Part shown: positions 8,953 through 17,085 of the stretch, piece after piece
Layout of the letters: each line of letters starts with the position of its first letter
Numbering within the stretch: the first letter of the stretch is position 1
Assembly (NCBI GenBank): GCA_965218625.1
Contig: CBDCLG010000013.1
Coordinates: 124,001-188,000, forward strand
Source: Bin5 sp965218625
GTDB lineage: Bacteria; Chloroflexota; Anaerolineae; Caldilineales; Caldilineaceae
Reading direction: 5' to 3'
Length of the DNA stretch: 64,000 bases
The notes under the pieces: model-generated
What the model was told of the DNA's origin: nothing
Database searches by the model: none
What the model saw: only the letters and a program-made list of their open reading frames with translations
Made by a program: the position numbers and the translations under genes

Positions 8953-9864
8953 TCAGCCCTTGATGCCGGAGAAAGTCACTCCTTGAATGAAGTAGCGCTG
9001 CGCAAAGAAGAAGACGGCCAGCGGCGGCAGTAAAATCATCGTCGAGCCGGCCATCAGGTGCGGCAAATTGGGCCGGACCGAGGACGATGCCGCCGTGGCC
9101 ATGAAATGGAGGCCCACGGCGAGCGTCAGCATGTCGCGGCTGCGAAGGAAGATGAGAGGGCCGAAGAAGTCGTTCCACGTTCCCAGGAACGAAAAGATGG
9201 CAACTGCGGCCAGGGCGGGCTTAATGAGGGGCATCGTGATGCGGGCGTAAATGCCCAGCCAGCCACAGCCGTCGATGCGGGCGGCATCGTCAAGTTCGGG
9301 GTTAATGGTAAGGATGAACTGGCGGAGCAGGAAAATGAAGAAGGCGCCGCCGCCGAACCAGGATGGGACGATGAGCGGATAAAATGTATTGAGCCATTCA
9401 AGTTCTTTGAAGAGGATGTAGAGCGGGATGATGGTGACCTGCCCGGGGACCATCATTGTGCTCAGCACGAGGATGAAGATAGCATCGCGGCCGTAAAAGC
9501 GGATGCGGGCGAAGCCGAAGGCCACCAGCGACGCGCTCAACAGCCGGCCTACCAGGACGCCGAGCGTGATGATCATGGTATTGGAGCCGTATTGGGCGAA
9601 ATTGAAGTAGTCGACAAAGGCCTGCTGGTAATGAATCCACTGGAATTCGCTGGGAAACCAGGTAGGCGGCAGGAGGAAGACCTCGTGCTGGGGCTTGAGA
9701 GAGGTAGAGACCATCCAGTAGAGGGGGAACAGCATCGAGATGGAGCCGACCAGAAGAATGACGTGGATGACCGAACGTTCAAGGGCGCGCGCCCTCTCCG
9801 CCTTACGACGAAGGCTGCGAGCGTCGGCGGTTCTCGAAACGCTGCCGGTCACGGTAGTCGCCAT
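8953..9864 (-). CDS. Carbohydrate ABC transporter permease, MalG type
   Basis: 303 residues from the ATG at 9864. After a basic N-terminus come the helix and FPLYWMVSTSLKP, typical of MalG. The EAA loop reads PELDDAARIDGCGW, followed by ITMPLIKPAL, and the C-terminus is FIQGVTFSGIKG. It is the first gene of the operon MalG, binding protein, MalF, PhyH, PhyH. A strong sigma-70-like promoter sits 43-71 bases upstream of the start codon. Confidence 0.93.
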   Translation of the reverse strand: MATTVTGSVSRTADARSLRRKAERARALERSVIHVILLVGSISMLFPLYWMVSTSLKPQHEVFLLPPTWFPSEFQWIHYQQAFVDYFNFAQYGSNTMIITLGVLVGRLLSASLVAFGFARIRFYGRDAIFILVLSTMMVPGQVTIIPLYILFKELEWLNTFYPLIVPSWFGGGAFFIFLLRQFILTINPELDDAARIDGCGWLGIYARITMPLIKPALAAVAIFSFLGTWNDFFGPLIFLRSRDMLTLAVGLHFMATAASSSVRPNLPHLMAGSTMILLPPLAVFFFAQRYFIQGVTFSGIKG

Positions 9865-9906
9865 CTGCGGGCCTCTTGCACCTGCGTGGGAGAGGAATTG
9901 GCAGAA

Positions 9907-9935
9907 ATTATATTTCGATTGTGCGGGTTTGGCAA
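9907..9935 (-). promoter_or_regulatory. Sigma-70-type promoter of the 9864-4766 operon
   Basis: On the minus strand the -35 box TTGCCA (9930-9935) is followed, after exactly 17 bases, by a perfect -10 box TATAAT (9907-9912). Transcription would start near 9900 and give a leader of about 36 bases to the ATG at 9864. This is one of the best promoter matches in the window. Confidence 0.7.
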
Positions 9936-10157
9936 GTGCCGAAAACTCGGCGTGTTACCGGGGTCCGTTGAGGAGCAAGACAGGGCGCTGCCGCTGCGCA
10001 AAGGGAGAAGGGCAAGGGGCGAGCGGAGTTCTGGCCGCTGGAGGCAGTCATCTGCGTCGGCGGCGATGCGGGACTCAAAGCAGAACGCCGGGGAGCTTTC
10101 TTCTTGCGCCCCGGCGTCCAACGGACTACAGAAGCCATTTCTCGGCGGGATTCCGCC

Positions 10158-11131
10158 TTAGTTCTGCTTGAAGGTGATATCTGTGCAGGCAACACTATCG
10201 GTGATGGTCCTGCCCCAGGTTGGCGACAAGCGGGTCAAATTGGAGAATTCTTTCGACGCTATTCTCGATGTGTCCCAGCCGCCGCCCGGGCAGTGCACGA
10301 CCCAGATTTCGACGTGTGTGCCTGAAGGGGCCCGCCCGCCGAAGGGTGAGAAGCCCCAATGGCCGGCCGGTTTGCCGCAGCCTGTGCACTTGGTGTTTCG
10401 AGGGCCGCTAAAGGAAACGTGCAGACAGACGCCGTTCATCAGGTTGTTGTTCCTGTCATACACTTTGCCTTCGAAGTAGGTCTGTTGGTCGTTACGGTTG
10501 CAATTTCCGGTGCCTATAAGCGAGTAGGCGTGCCCCGTTGACGGGGGCTGGGTCGGCGCGGGCGCGGGCGCGGGCGGCGGCGGGACCGGCGTCGCCGTCG
10601 GCGGAATCGGAGTCGGCGGGGGCGTCGGGATGAAGCTCGCGACCTGAACGACCTCCGGGTTCGTTGCCGTCACCAGCGGGCTGTAGACCCAGGCGTATTG
10701 GCCGCCGTAGATGATCTGCCACCAGCCTCCGGCGGGATTCTTGCCGGAGATTGGGTACTGGCTGCCGGGCGCAGCTTGGCCAACGATCGGATAGTTTGTT
10801 CCCGGGCCCGCGCGCACGTTCATCTGTCTCGTCATAGTGACAGTAGGCGAATCGGGCGTTGGTGTGGCCGTGGGCGTCGGCGACTCAGTCGGCGTCGCAG
10901 TGAGGCCGTCGGCGTGGCTGTGGCCGTTGGCGTGGGCGTATCGGTCGCCTCCAGGATGGCCAGCCGCTGCTCGAAAGAGTTCACCCGGTCCGACATTGAG
11001 GTCACAAGCTCCACCATTGCCTCTACCTTTGCGGCCAACGCTTCGAGCGTCAACTCATCCTGGGCGTAGAGTGGAGCCGCGACGCCAATGAGACATACTG
11101 TAATCAGCAGTATCAGAATTGACTTTTTCAT
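10158..11131 (-). pseudogene. Secreted SH3-domain protein, frameshifted copy
   Basis: The N-terminal part (from ATG 11131) is a signal peptide ending PLYAQ, then a short coiled-coil-like segment and a Thr/Pro linker. It is nearly parallel to the intact neighbour at 11311-12330. The frame shifts inside the linker (about 10900), where one base appears to be missing, and stops at 10832. The other frame continues with SPTVTMTRQMNVRAGPG, a bacterial SH3 (SH3b) domain, and a C-terminal domain with four Cys (CTGCGK, CPGG, ACTD). The stop and a downstream ATG overlap as ATGA at 10832-10835, but the product from that ATG would have no signal peptide. It is either a decayed duplicate, a phase-variable gene, or an assembly error. 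Confidence 0.75.
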
Positions 11132-11310
11132 GTTCTTGCCCCGATTCTTGCTACGTTTCTAGGTTTGGACTAATGCTGACCCGGCTGGAAGGTCGGGCCA
11201 AAGAGCCGCGCAATCAGGATGCCGCCGGAATGGTCAGACCGTCCAGCGCTGGAATTCTTTCCGTCGTCCCTGCACTGTATCGCCCCTGGCCTCCCACTGA
11301 AACTCCGTAC

Positions 11311-12330
11311 TCAATTGTTCTGCGCGAAGATCAACCATACTTCGCCATTTCCTCCCGACACCGTAAAGGTGAAGTTCTGACTGTCCCGTACGCCGTTTCC
11401 GTCTTTGACCCAAATCGTGTAGTGGCCGTCGACATTTCCACCGGGCACCTGGTTGAGAGGGACGATTTTCAGGTAGTTGTATTTATTGCCCTGCGGGCCA
11501 TGGTGGGTGTTGTTCTGGCCGCGCGTATTGTGGTCCACGGCTGAGACATGCGCTCCGTCTTTGTGCAGCTCTACGAAGTAGCTGCCGCCGATTCCCTGGA
11601 CCTCGTCGCCGCGTCCTTCATGGACGAAGCCGATGTAGAGTTTCAGCTCGCTGCCGTTATTGTGCCTCAAATCGGTATTGCGCAACCTGAATTTGCAGCC
11701 GTCACCGCCGATGCCTGCGCAGGGATCTGACGGTGAAGGCGCAACAACCTGGGGTGCCGGAGTCGGGGGTACGGGCGTCGGGGGTACGGGCGTCGGGGGT
11801 ACGGGCGTCGGCGGCGGTGGCGGCGTCGGTATGAATGAGGCTGCCGGCACAATCTGGGGATTTGTTGCGGTCACAAACGGGCTGTAGACCCAGGCAAATT
11901 GCCCGCCGTAGATGATCTGCCACCAGGTGCCCGCTGGATTCTTGCCGGAGATTGGGTACTGGCTACCGGCCTCGGCCTGCCCAACTATCGGATAGTTGGT
12001 GCCTGGACCAGCGCGCACGTTCATCCGCCTCGTCATGGTGGCTGTGGCCGAATCGGGCGTTGGCGTGGCCGCCGGTGTCGGCGATGCTGTCGATGTAGGT
12101 GTGGCCGTTGGCGATGCCGTCGGCGTAGGCGTCGGCGTATCGGTCGCCTCTAGAATGGCCAGACGCTCTTCGTACGCGGTCAACCGGTCCGACATCGAAG
12201 TCAGTATTTCTATAATAGCCTCAACCTTGTCCGCAATTCCTTCGAGGGTCAGTTCGTCCTGGGCATAGAGCGGCACAGCAATGCCAACAAGACACGCCAC
12301 GATCAAGACGATAAGCAACAGCTTTTTCAT
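11311..12330 (-). CDS. Secreted protein with bacterial SH3 domain and Pro/Thr linkers
   Basis: 339 residues. Residues 1-24 form a classical signal peptide ending PLYAQ. Residues about 25-65 look like a short amphipathic or coiled-coil segment shared with the neighbouring copy. A Thr/Pro/Ala linker follows, then an SH3b domain (MNVRAGPG, SQYPISGK, WWQIIYGGQFAWVYS), a second linker made of PVPPT repeats, and a C-terminal domain of about 130 residues that I do not recognise (CAGIGGDGC, SGGNGEVWLIF). SH3b domains usually bind cell-wall or surface ligands, so a role at the cell surface is likely. The C-terminal domain differs from that of the upstream paralogue, suggesting duplication followed by domain replacement. 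Confidence 0.85.
   Translation of the reverse strand: MKKLLLIVLIVACLVGIAVPLYAQDELTLEGIADKVEAIIEILTSMSDRLTAYEERLAILEATDTPTPTPTASPTATPTSTASPTPAATPTPDSATATMTRRMNVRAGPGTNYPIVGQAEAGSQYPISGKNPAGTWWQIIYGGQFAWVYSPFVTATNPQIVPAASFIPTPPPPPTPVPPTPVPPTPVPPTPAPQVVAPSPSDPCAGIGGDGCKFRLRNTDLRHNNGSELKLYIGFVHEGRGDEVQGIGGSYFVELHKDGAHVSAVDHNTRGQNNTHHGPQGNKYNYLKIVPLNQVPGGNVDGHYTIWVKDGNGVRDSQNFTFTVSGGNGEVWLIFAQNN
11762..11806. repeat. Three perfect 15-bp tandem repeats in SH3 protein linker
   Basis: Three exact copies of the 15-base unit GTCGGGGGTACGGGC (plus strand) encode Pro-Val-Pro-Pro-Thr repeats in the linker. Being in multiples of three, gain or loss of units would change linker length without breaking the frame. 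Confidence 0.9.
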
Positions 12331-12478
12331 TTCTTTTCCCCGGTCAAGTGTGCAGTTAAGGCTATGAGCGGCGGATCGTTCACCGCCAAGTCGGTGTCAT
12401 GGGTTGTTCGCCTGGGCAGCTTCGGAGGACGATTCCATGCATTCAGAAACCGGTTGGAATCGAACTTGCAGACGCGGA

Positions 12479-13294
12479 CTATCCTCGCGACGGATCGGTC
12501 ATCTCCTGGCGCGCCTTGGCGGAGAGGGCAGGGAGGTGGCCCTCATTGTCGATTACCTGCTGGAGGTGACGCATGCGGGCCGGAGATGCAGTTTCTTTCA
12601 TTATGTCAGAGTGCATCCGATCGATCCAGTAGCGATGATGGTTGGCGATGTACTGTTTCATCTCGTCAAGCTCCAGCTCGGTCTCGCAGTGCGCGCAGGA
12701 GTTCAATGTAAACATGCGCCTTCGCATTTTGCCGCCAAAGGATGCGTGCATCAGATTGTGGTTGAAGGCGACCACGTCTCCAGGCTGCGTTTCCAGCGCC
12801 ACGGCCGGAACACTGTCCTGCTCGACACCCCAACGCTCGGGGGCCTCGCCGGCCTGGCGGGCCTCCCAGCCCTGAAACATGTCCAACCGGTGTGTGCCGG
12901 GAATGACGCGCAGGCAGCCGCTGTCGCGACCGACGTCATCCAAATAGAGCGCCACCTTGAGGTACTTGCCCACGGCGTGGAAACCGTCGCTGTGCCAGTG
13001 GGTGTCGCCGGTGTAATAGTTGCCGTCGCCGCCAAGGTAGTTGAACTCTTCTCCCAGTATGCCAGAGATCAGGCCAACCAGTTTGGGATGGTCGAGAAGA
13101 GTGCTGAGCCGTTCGCGCTGGTCGATGAACGGCACGATGCAGGAGCGTTTGCTGCCGTCGTGTACGACTCTTCGCCCACGAAAGACCGCTTCGAACTCGT
13201 CGGTGATCCAAGCGATTTCGTCTCCAAGCAGACCGGGCAGGGAGAGGAATCCGAACGTCTCGAAGAACTGTTTCTGTTCGCGTGTAAGTTCCAT
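12479..13294 (-). CDS. Phytanoyl-CoA dioxygenase (PhyH) family protein
   Basis: 271 residues from the ATG at 13294 (MELTREQKQF), which matches where PhyH proteins normally begin. The frame stays open to an ATG at 13447. Neither start has a good ribosome site, and a promoter at 13466-13494 would make the longer form almost leaderless. The iron ligands are H101 and D103 (HWHSDGFH) and H183 (LMHASFGG). LRVIPGTH follows the first pair. It has several His and Cys near the C-terminus (NSCAHCE) that most PhyH proteins lack. Confidence 0.88.
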   Translation of the reverse strand: MELTREQKQFFETFGFLSLPGLLGDEIAWITDEFEAVFRGRRVVHDGSKRSCIVPFIDQRERLSTLLDHPKLVGLISGILGEEFNYLGGDGNYYTGDTHWHSDGFHAVGKYLKVALYLDDVGRDSGCLRVIPGTHRLDMFQGWEARQAGEAPERWGVEQDSVPAVALETQPGDVVAFNHNLMHASFGGKMRRRMFTLNSCAHCETELELDEMKQYIANHHRYWIDRMHSDIMKETASPARMRHLQQVIDNEGHLPALSAKARQEMTDPSRG

Positions 13295-13713
13295 GAGGAA
13301 TTGCTTGCAGTCGTGCAGAACTGAGTCCAGGCACTTGAAAAGCCGGCAATAGATGTCCGGCGCAATTGTCGGAGTGGTTGACCGGAAGGATTCCGGCATG
13401 GTTCCAGAGGACCAGGGTACCTTAAGATACCTGCGCCAATCATGCATTTACAACAGACACGATCAACTATATTGCTAGCCTATTGAATTGTCAATTCAGT
13501 TTCGAAGACCGTTGGCTCCCAAGTATAAGGGTGAGCTCTCGCCCAGGTCCGGGTTTCCAAATCCCGCCGGGCGGGGAAACAGGGCACGACGATAGGCTCC
13601 GCATTGCCTTCAATAATTGTATTCGAGGCCCGGCCATGACAGGGTTGCAGGCGTAGAATCGTCTCACTTCACCCCTGGGTCAGCACCGTCGCCGCCAAGT
13701 TTGCTTCGCTTTG
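13295..13713. other. Intergenic region with promoter and hairpin between two PhyH genes
   Basis: Contains the minus-strand promoter at 13466-13494. A GC-rich hairpin lies at 13553-13580: arms GTTTC/GAAAC enclosing CCCGC-CGG-GCGGG with a small AAAT bulge. The hairpin lies past the stop of the 13714-14556 gene and may help end that transcript, but no T-run follows it. No gene was recognised. Confidence 0.5.
13466..13494 (-). promoter_or_regulatory. Sigma-70-type promoter for the PhyH gene at 12479-13294
   Basis: On the minus strand a perfect -35 box TTGACA (13489-13494) is separated by 17 bases from TATAGT (13466-13471). The predicted transcript starts near 13459, only about 12 bases before the ATG at 13447 and about 165 bases before the preferred ATG at 13294. 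Confidence 0.65.
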
Positions 13714-14556
13714 TCACTCCTCCGGAAAGTTCCGAAACAGGGCGGCCATAACCGGATCATCGAGGGGGCCAACGTCCGATTTTGTCAGGCGGGCCTGATC
13801 TTGGTAATCCTGCGGGAGGTCCTTACGCACCCAGATTGGCGTGCGGGAGCCGGCGTAAATCGCCCAGATGACTTTGCGCACCCGGTCGCTCAGATTGGGC
13901 GTGTTGGTATGGTAGATCGAGGTGTCGTTGATCATGCAGTCGCCGGCCTTGCCGGTGGCCAGGACCATTTCCGGCACGCTGCGGGGTTGTCCGTCAGTCG
14001 CGTTGAACCAGGGCGGCGAATTGACATGGGTGCCTTGGGTGCCGGGGAGAAGCCCGGTTGGTCCCATCTCTGCATCTACGTCTTCGACGAGAAAAGTGAG
14101 GCGGATGTAGATCGGTGGCGTCATGTCGGAGGCCCTTTTGTTCACGCGGGCATCGTTGTGCCAGGCCTGGTGGGCCGGACTGCGTTCAAAGAGGCAATGT
14201 CCATGTCCCGCCCCGAACACTAGCGGTTCGTCGTCCCAGTACCGCTCCATATAACCGCGTACGACCGGCATGATTTTTGGGAGATTGACCAGTTTGCGAA
14301 AGACAGGCTCTTGCCAGAGGGGAATGAGGTCGAAGCGGTTAGAGGCGTTTCGATATTGCCGTCCCAAGTTGTCGATCTGTTGGTTCATCTTTGCGTCGAA
14401 AGCGACCTGGACTTGCTGCAGCAGTTCTTGCGGAATCGCGCCTCTCACCATTGTATAGCCCAGGTTCTTGAGGTTCAGAATCTGGATATCGTCTTGATGC
14501 GTTTTGCTCAACTTTTCCATCGGAGCTGCTGTAGAAGGCTTCGAATTGTCTTGCAT
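13714..14556 (-). CDS. Phytanoyl-CoA dioxygenase (PhyH) family protein
   Basis: 280 residues from the ATG at 14556, which has AGGAGAGGAGCC upstream. The iron site is H133 and D135 (AWHNDARV) with H216 (SIYHTNTPN), and R225 is a candidate 2-oxoglutarate ligand. The segment GAGHGHCLFERSP before the first ligands is unlike the other PhyH genes here. The gene is transcribed away from the inositol-phosphate synthase gene, and a 390-base divergent region separates them. Confidence 0.88.
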   Translation of the reverse strand: MQDNSKPSTAAPMEKLSKTHQDDIQILNLKNLGYTMVRGAIPQELLQQVQVAFDAKMNQQIDNLGRQYRNASNRFDLIPLWQEPVFRKLVNLPKIMPVVRGYMERYWDDEPLVFGAGHGHCLFERSPAHQAWHNDARVNKRASDMTPPIYIRLTFLVEDVDAEMGPTGLLPGTQGTHVNSPPWFNATDGQPRSVPEMVLATGKAGDCMINDTSIYHTNTPNLSDRVRKVIWAIYAGSRTPIWVRKDLPQDYQDQARLTKSDVGPLDDPVMAALFRNFPEE

Positions 14557-14946
14557 GATATTGTGGCTCCTCTCCTTTCAGAACAAAATTCACGAGTTGG
14601 GTTTCGAAAGAGTCGCGGCCGCAAATCCCAAATCTCCCGGGGTCGGATTTGGCGTGGTTGACAAACAGTTTGGTACTCATTATACTCCCAAAGTCTACCA
14701 GGAAACATCCTATTTCGTCGACGCAACTACATCAGATTTCAAAAGTCATGGTCCTGGCTTGCGGCAGCGATTGAGTCGTTATTGTACGGCAGTTCGAGGT
14801 GGGACCGTCTCGTTCTTGGTGCTTCCCGGCCGAGAATGAAAAGGATTCGCGGCGAGGATATTGGTAGAGGAAGTTTGGGAGGCGGGCGGACGCAGCGGTT
14901 TTTGCTGCGCGTTGGATAGAGCTTAAGGGCATAATGTAGATCGAAC
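14557..14946. other. Divergent regulatory region between PhyH and inositol-phosphate synthase
   Basis: 390 bases without a gene. It holds the plus-strand promoter at 14658-14686 and, in the resulting leader, a hairpin of CGCAGC/GCTGCG around a T-rich loop at 14891-14909. No further convincing ORF or known riboswitch core was seen in the roughly 250-base leader. Confidence 0.55.
14658..14686 (+). promoter_or_regulatory. Sigma-70-type promoter upstream of inositol-phosphate synthase
   Basis: A perfect -35 box TTGACA (14658-14663), a 17-base spacer and TATACT (14681-14686) read on the plus strand. The start codon is at 14947, so the leader would be about 250 bases, unusually long for a simple gene. 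Confidence 0.65.
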
Positions 14947-16008
14947 ATGTCAAATGAAATCAGACTTGCCCTCGTCGGCGTAGGCAACTGCGCAAGCGCC
15001 TTGGTACAGGGCCTGCACTACTACGCGCAAGGCGGAGAGACGGTCGGGTTGATGCACCGGGAGTTGGGCGGTTACGACGTAACCGACATCAGGCCGGTTG
15101 TCGCTTTTGACGTCAACGCGCGCAAGGTCGGGCTTGACCTGTCTGAAGCCATCTTCGCGCCTCCCAACAACGCCTATCGAGTTCCCGATAGCGAGCTGGA
15201 GGAGAGCGGGGTCGAGGTCCTAATGGGGCCTGTCGCCGATGGGGCGCCCCCTCACCTTCAGCGACAGATGGAGCAAGCGCCTCGACCGCCGGTGGATGTT
15301 GCAGCCGCCCTCCGAGATGCAGGCGCGGAGGTAATGCTGAACATGCTGCCGACCGGGTCGGCCGAGGCGGCCCGCCTCTATGCCGAGGCTGCACTCGAAG
15401 CGGGCGTTGCTATTATCAATGGTATGCCGGAACTGATCGTATGCGACGGGTCTTTTGCGCGGGAAGCGGAGGCGCGCAAGCTCCCTCTTGTGGGAGATGA
15501 CGTTAAGAGCCAGCTGGGAGGCACGATTCTGCACCGGGCGATGGTTGAAACGATGCTGGCGCGCGGCATACATATCAGGAAGACATACCAGCTCAATTAC
15601 GCTGGCAACACGGACTTTTACAATCTCATTCACCGCGGGGAGAGCAAGGAGAAGACGAAGCGGGGGGCCGTTGAGACGCTCATTCCATATGAGGCAGAAG
15701 TCTCGGCCGGTTTTGCCCATGTGCCCAACATGGAGGACCGAAAGACGGCCCGCTTCTACTTTGAACTGGCCAATTTCAGCAATGCGCCAATCATTCTGGA
15801 CGCCAAATTAGAGGTAGAGGACAGCGCGAATTTCGCCGGGGTCGCGGTTGACGCGATCCGCTGCTGCCGCCTTGCGCTCGACCGGGGGACGGGCGGCGTG
15901 CTGACGAGCGCTTCCGCCTTCTTCTGCAAACATCCCCCCCAACCGGTCGTTGACGAGCAAGCCTTGAAGATGCTGGAGGAGTTCATCCAGGGAAAGCGCG
16001 ATAGATAG
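14947..16008 (+). CDS. ino1: Inositol-3-phosphate synthase (Ino1-like)
   Basis: Cytosolic NAD-dependent enzyme converting glucose 6-phosphate to 1D-myo-inositol 3-phosphate. 353 residues, the length of the actinobacterial/archaeal type (about 360-390). Motifs seen: VGVGNCASALVQG (NAD binding) at the N-terminus, FDVNARKVGLDLSEAIF, VGDDVKSQLGGTI, LNYAGNTDFYN and KLEVEDSANFAGV, all conserved in Ino1 proteins. The next gene, 48 bases on, is a PfkB-type kinase, and an importer and Gfo/Idh genes follow. Inositol phosphate could serve phosphoinositide or osmolyte synthesis, although the neighbours look catabolic. Confidence 0.93.
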   Translation: MSNEIRLALVGVGNCASALVQGLHYYAQGGETVGLMHRELGGYDVTDIRPVVAFDVNARKVGLDLSEAIFAPPNNAYRVPDSELEESGVEVLMGPVADGAPPHLQRQMEQAPRPPVDVAAALRDAGAEVMLNMLPTGSAEAARLYAEAALEAGVAIINGMPELIVCDGSFAREAEARKLPLVGDDVKSQLGGTILHRAMVETMLARGIHIRKTYQLNYAGNTDFYNLIHRGESKEKTKRGAVETLIPYEAEVSAGFAHVPNMEDRKTARFYFELANFSNAPIILDAKLEVEDSANFAGVAVDAIRCCRLALDRGTGGVLTSASAFFCKHPPQPVVDEQALKMLEEFIQGKRDR

Positions 16009-16056
16009 TACGATGTAGCAGGAGCTTTTCTCTTCCAAACTCGAGGGGCGGCGCGA

Positions 16057-17016
16057 ATGGAGCCTTGTCCAGGTTCAGAGAGTTGCCAGCCTGATATCGT
16101 CCTGATCGGCCATGTCGTCAAGGAGATGATTCATTTTCCGGATCGGACGATCGGTCCGGTGCTGGGAAGCCCGGTGGCGTATGGGTCGGTCGCGGCCGGA
16201 AGGCTGGGGGAGCGTGTTGGCATCGTCACGATCATTGGCGAGGACATGCCGGATGAATTGCTGCAGCCCTTTCGCGACGCGCAGGTAGACATGCGCGGGG
16301 TTACTGTCAAGCCGGGCGACTGCACGACGACGACGCAACTGATTTACGCGGCGTCGGGTGAGAAGGAGATACGATACCCACAGAAGGCCCCACCGATTTC
16401 ATTCGACGACATCCCTCCCGCCTACCACACCTCTTCCGTTTTCTATATTGCGACGATGGACCACGACGTGCCCTTGGACACGATCCGCGACCTGGCCGCC
16501 CTGGACGGGACGCTGGCGGTCGACCTGGGCGGCTACGGCGGCGCGCATTCGCGTCATCATCCCAGCGCAGCGGAAAGACGAAATCCCACGCGACTGCGGG
16601 AACTGGTCTCCCTGTGTGACATTGTGCGCGCCAGCGTTGAAGACTGCGGGCACCTATTGGGAGAGGAGACGGTGGCGACTGAGGCCGGCGAGGAGGCAGT
16701 CGTGCGGCGGTTCGTGGACTGGGGGGCCGGTGTTGGACTGCTGACGCTGGGTGAACGCGGGTGCGTGTTGGCGAGCGAAGAAGGCGTGAAGCGGGTGCCG
16801 GCCCAAAGCGGCGAGGTCATCGACACAACCGGGGCCGGGGACTCGTTTTCGAGCGTTTTTCTGAGCGGGTACCGGCGGAGCGGAGACGTGCAATGGGCGG
16901 CGAGGCTTGGCGCCGCGGCTGTGATATACGTCATCGAGCGGACGGGTGGCGTGCACGCTGCACGCATGCCAACCAGGGATAAGGTCGAGAAAAGGATGCT
17001 GATTTGCAGTCCATAG
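16057..17016 (+). CDS. PfkB-family carbohydrate kinase
   Basis: 319 residues, ribokinase-like fold. The signature DTTGAGDSF near the C-terminus holds the catalytic Asp and anion hole, and GSPVAYGSVAAGRLG near the N-terminus fits the sugar-binding glycines. The family phosphorylates sugars, nucleosides or inositols with ATP. Placement directly after an inositol-phosphate synthase makes an inositol or related polyol a reasonable substrate, but this is inference from context only. It is separated by about 70 bases from the following binding protein gene. Confidence 0.88.
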   Translation: MEPCPGSESCQPDIVLIGHVVKEMIHFPDRTIGPVLGSPVAYGSVAAGRLGERVGIVTIIGEDMPDELLQPFRDAQVDMRGVTVKPGDCTTTTQLIYAASGEKEIRYPQKAPPISFDDIPPAYHTSSVFYIATMDHDVPLDTIRDLAALDGTLAVDLGGYGGAHSRHHPSAAERRNPTRLRELVSLCDIVRASVEDCGHLLGEETVATEAGEEAVVRRFVDWGAGVGLLTLGERGCVLASEEGVKRVPAQSGEVIDTTGAGDSFSSVFLSGYRRSGDVQWAARLGAAAVIYVIERTGGVHAARMPTRDKVEKRMLICSP

Positions 17017-17085
17017 TCATGGGCTGAACAGAATGCGCCTCAATGCTGGGCGTTGGAAACTCAATTCTCATACAGGAGGAGTGTG

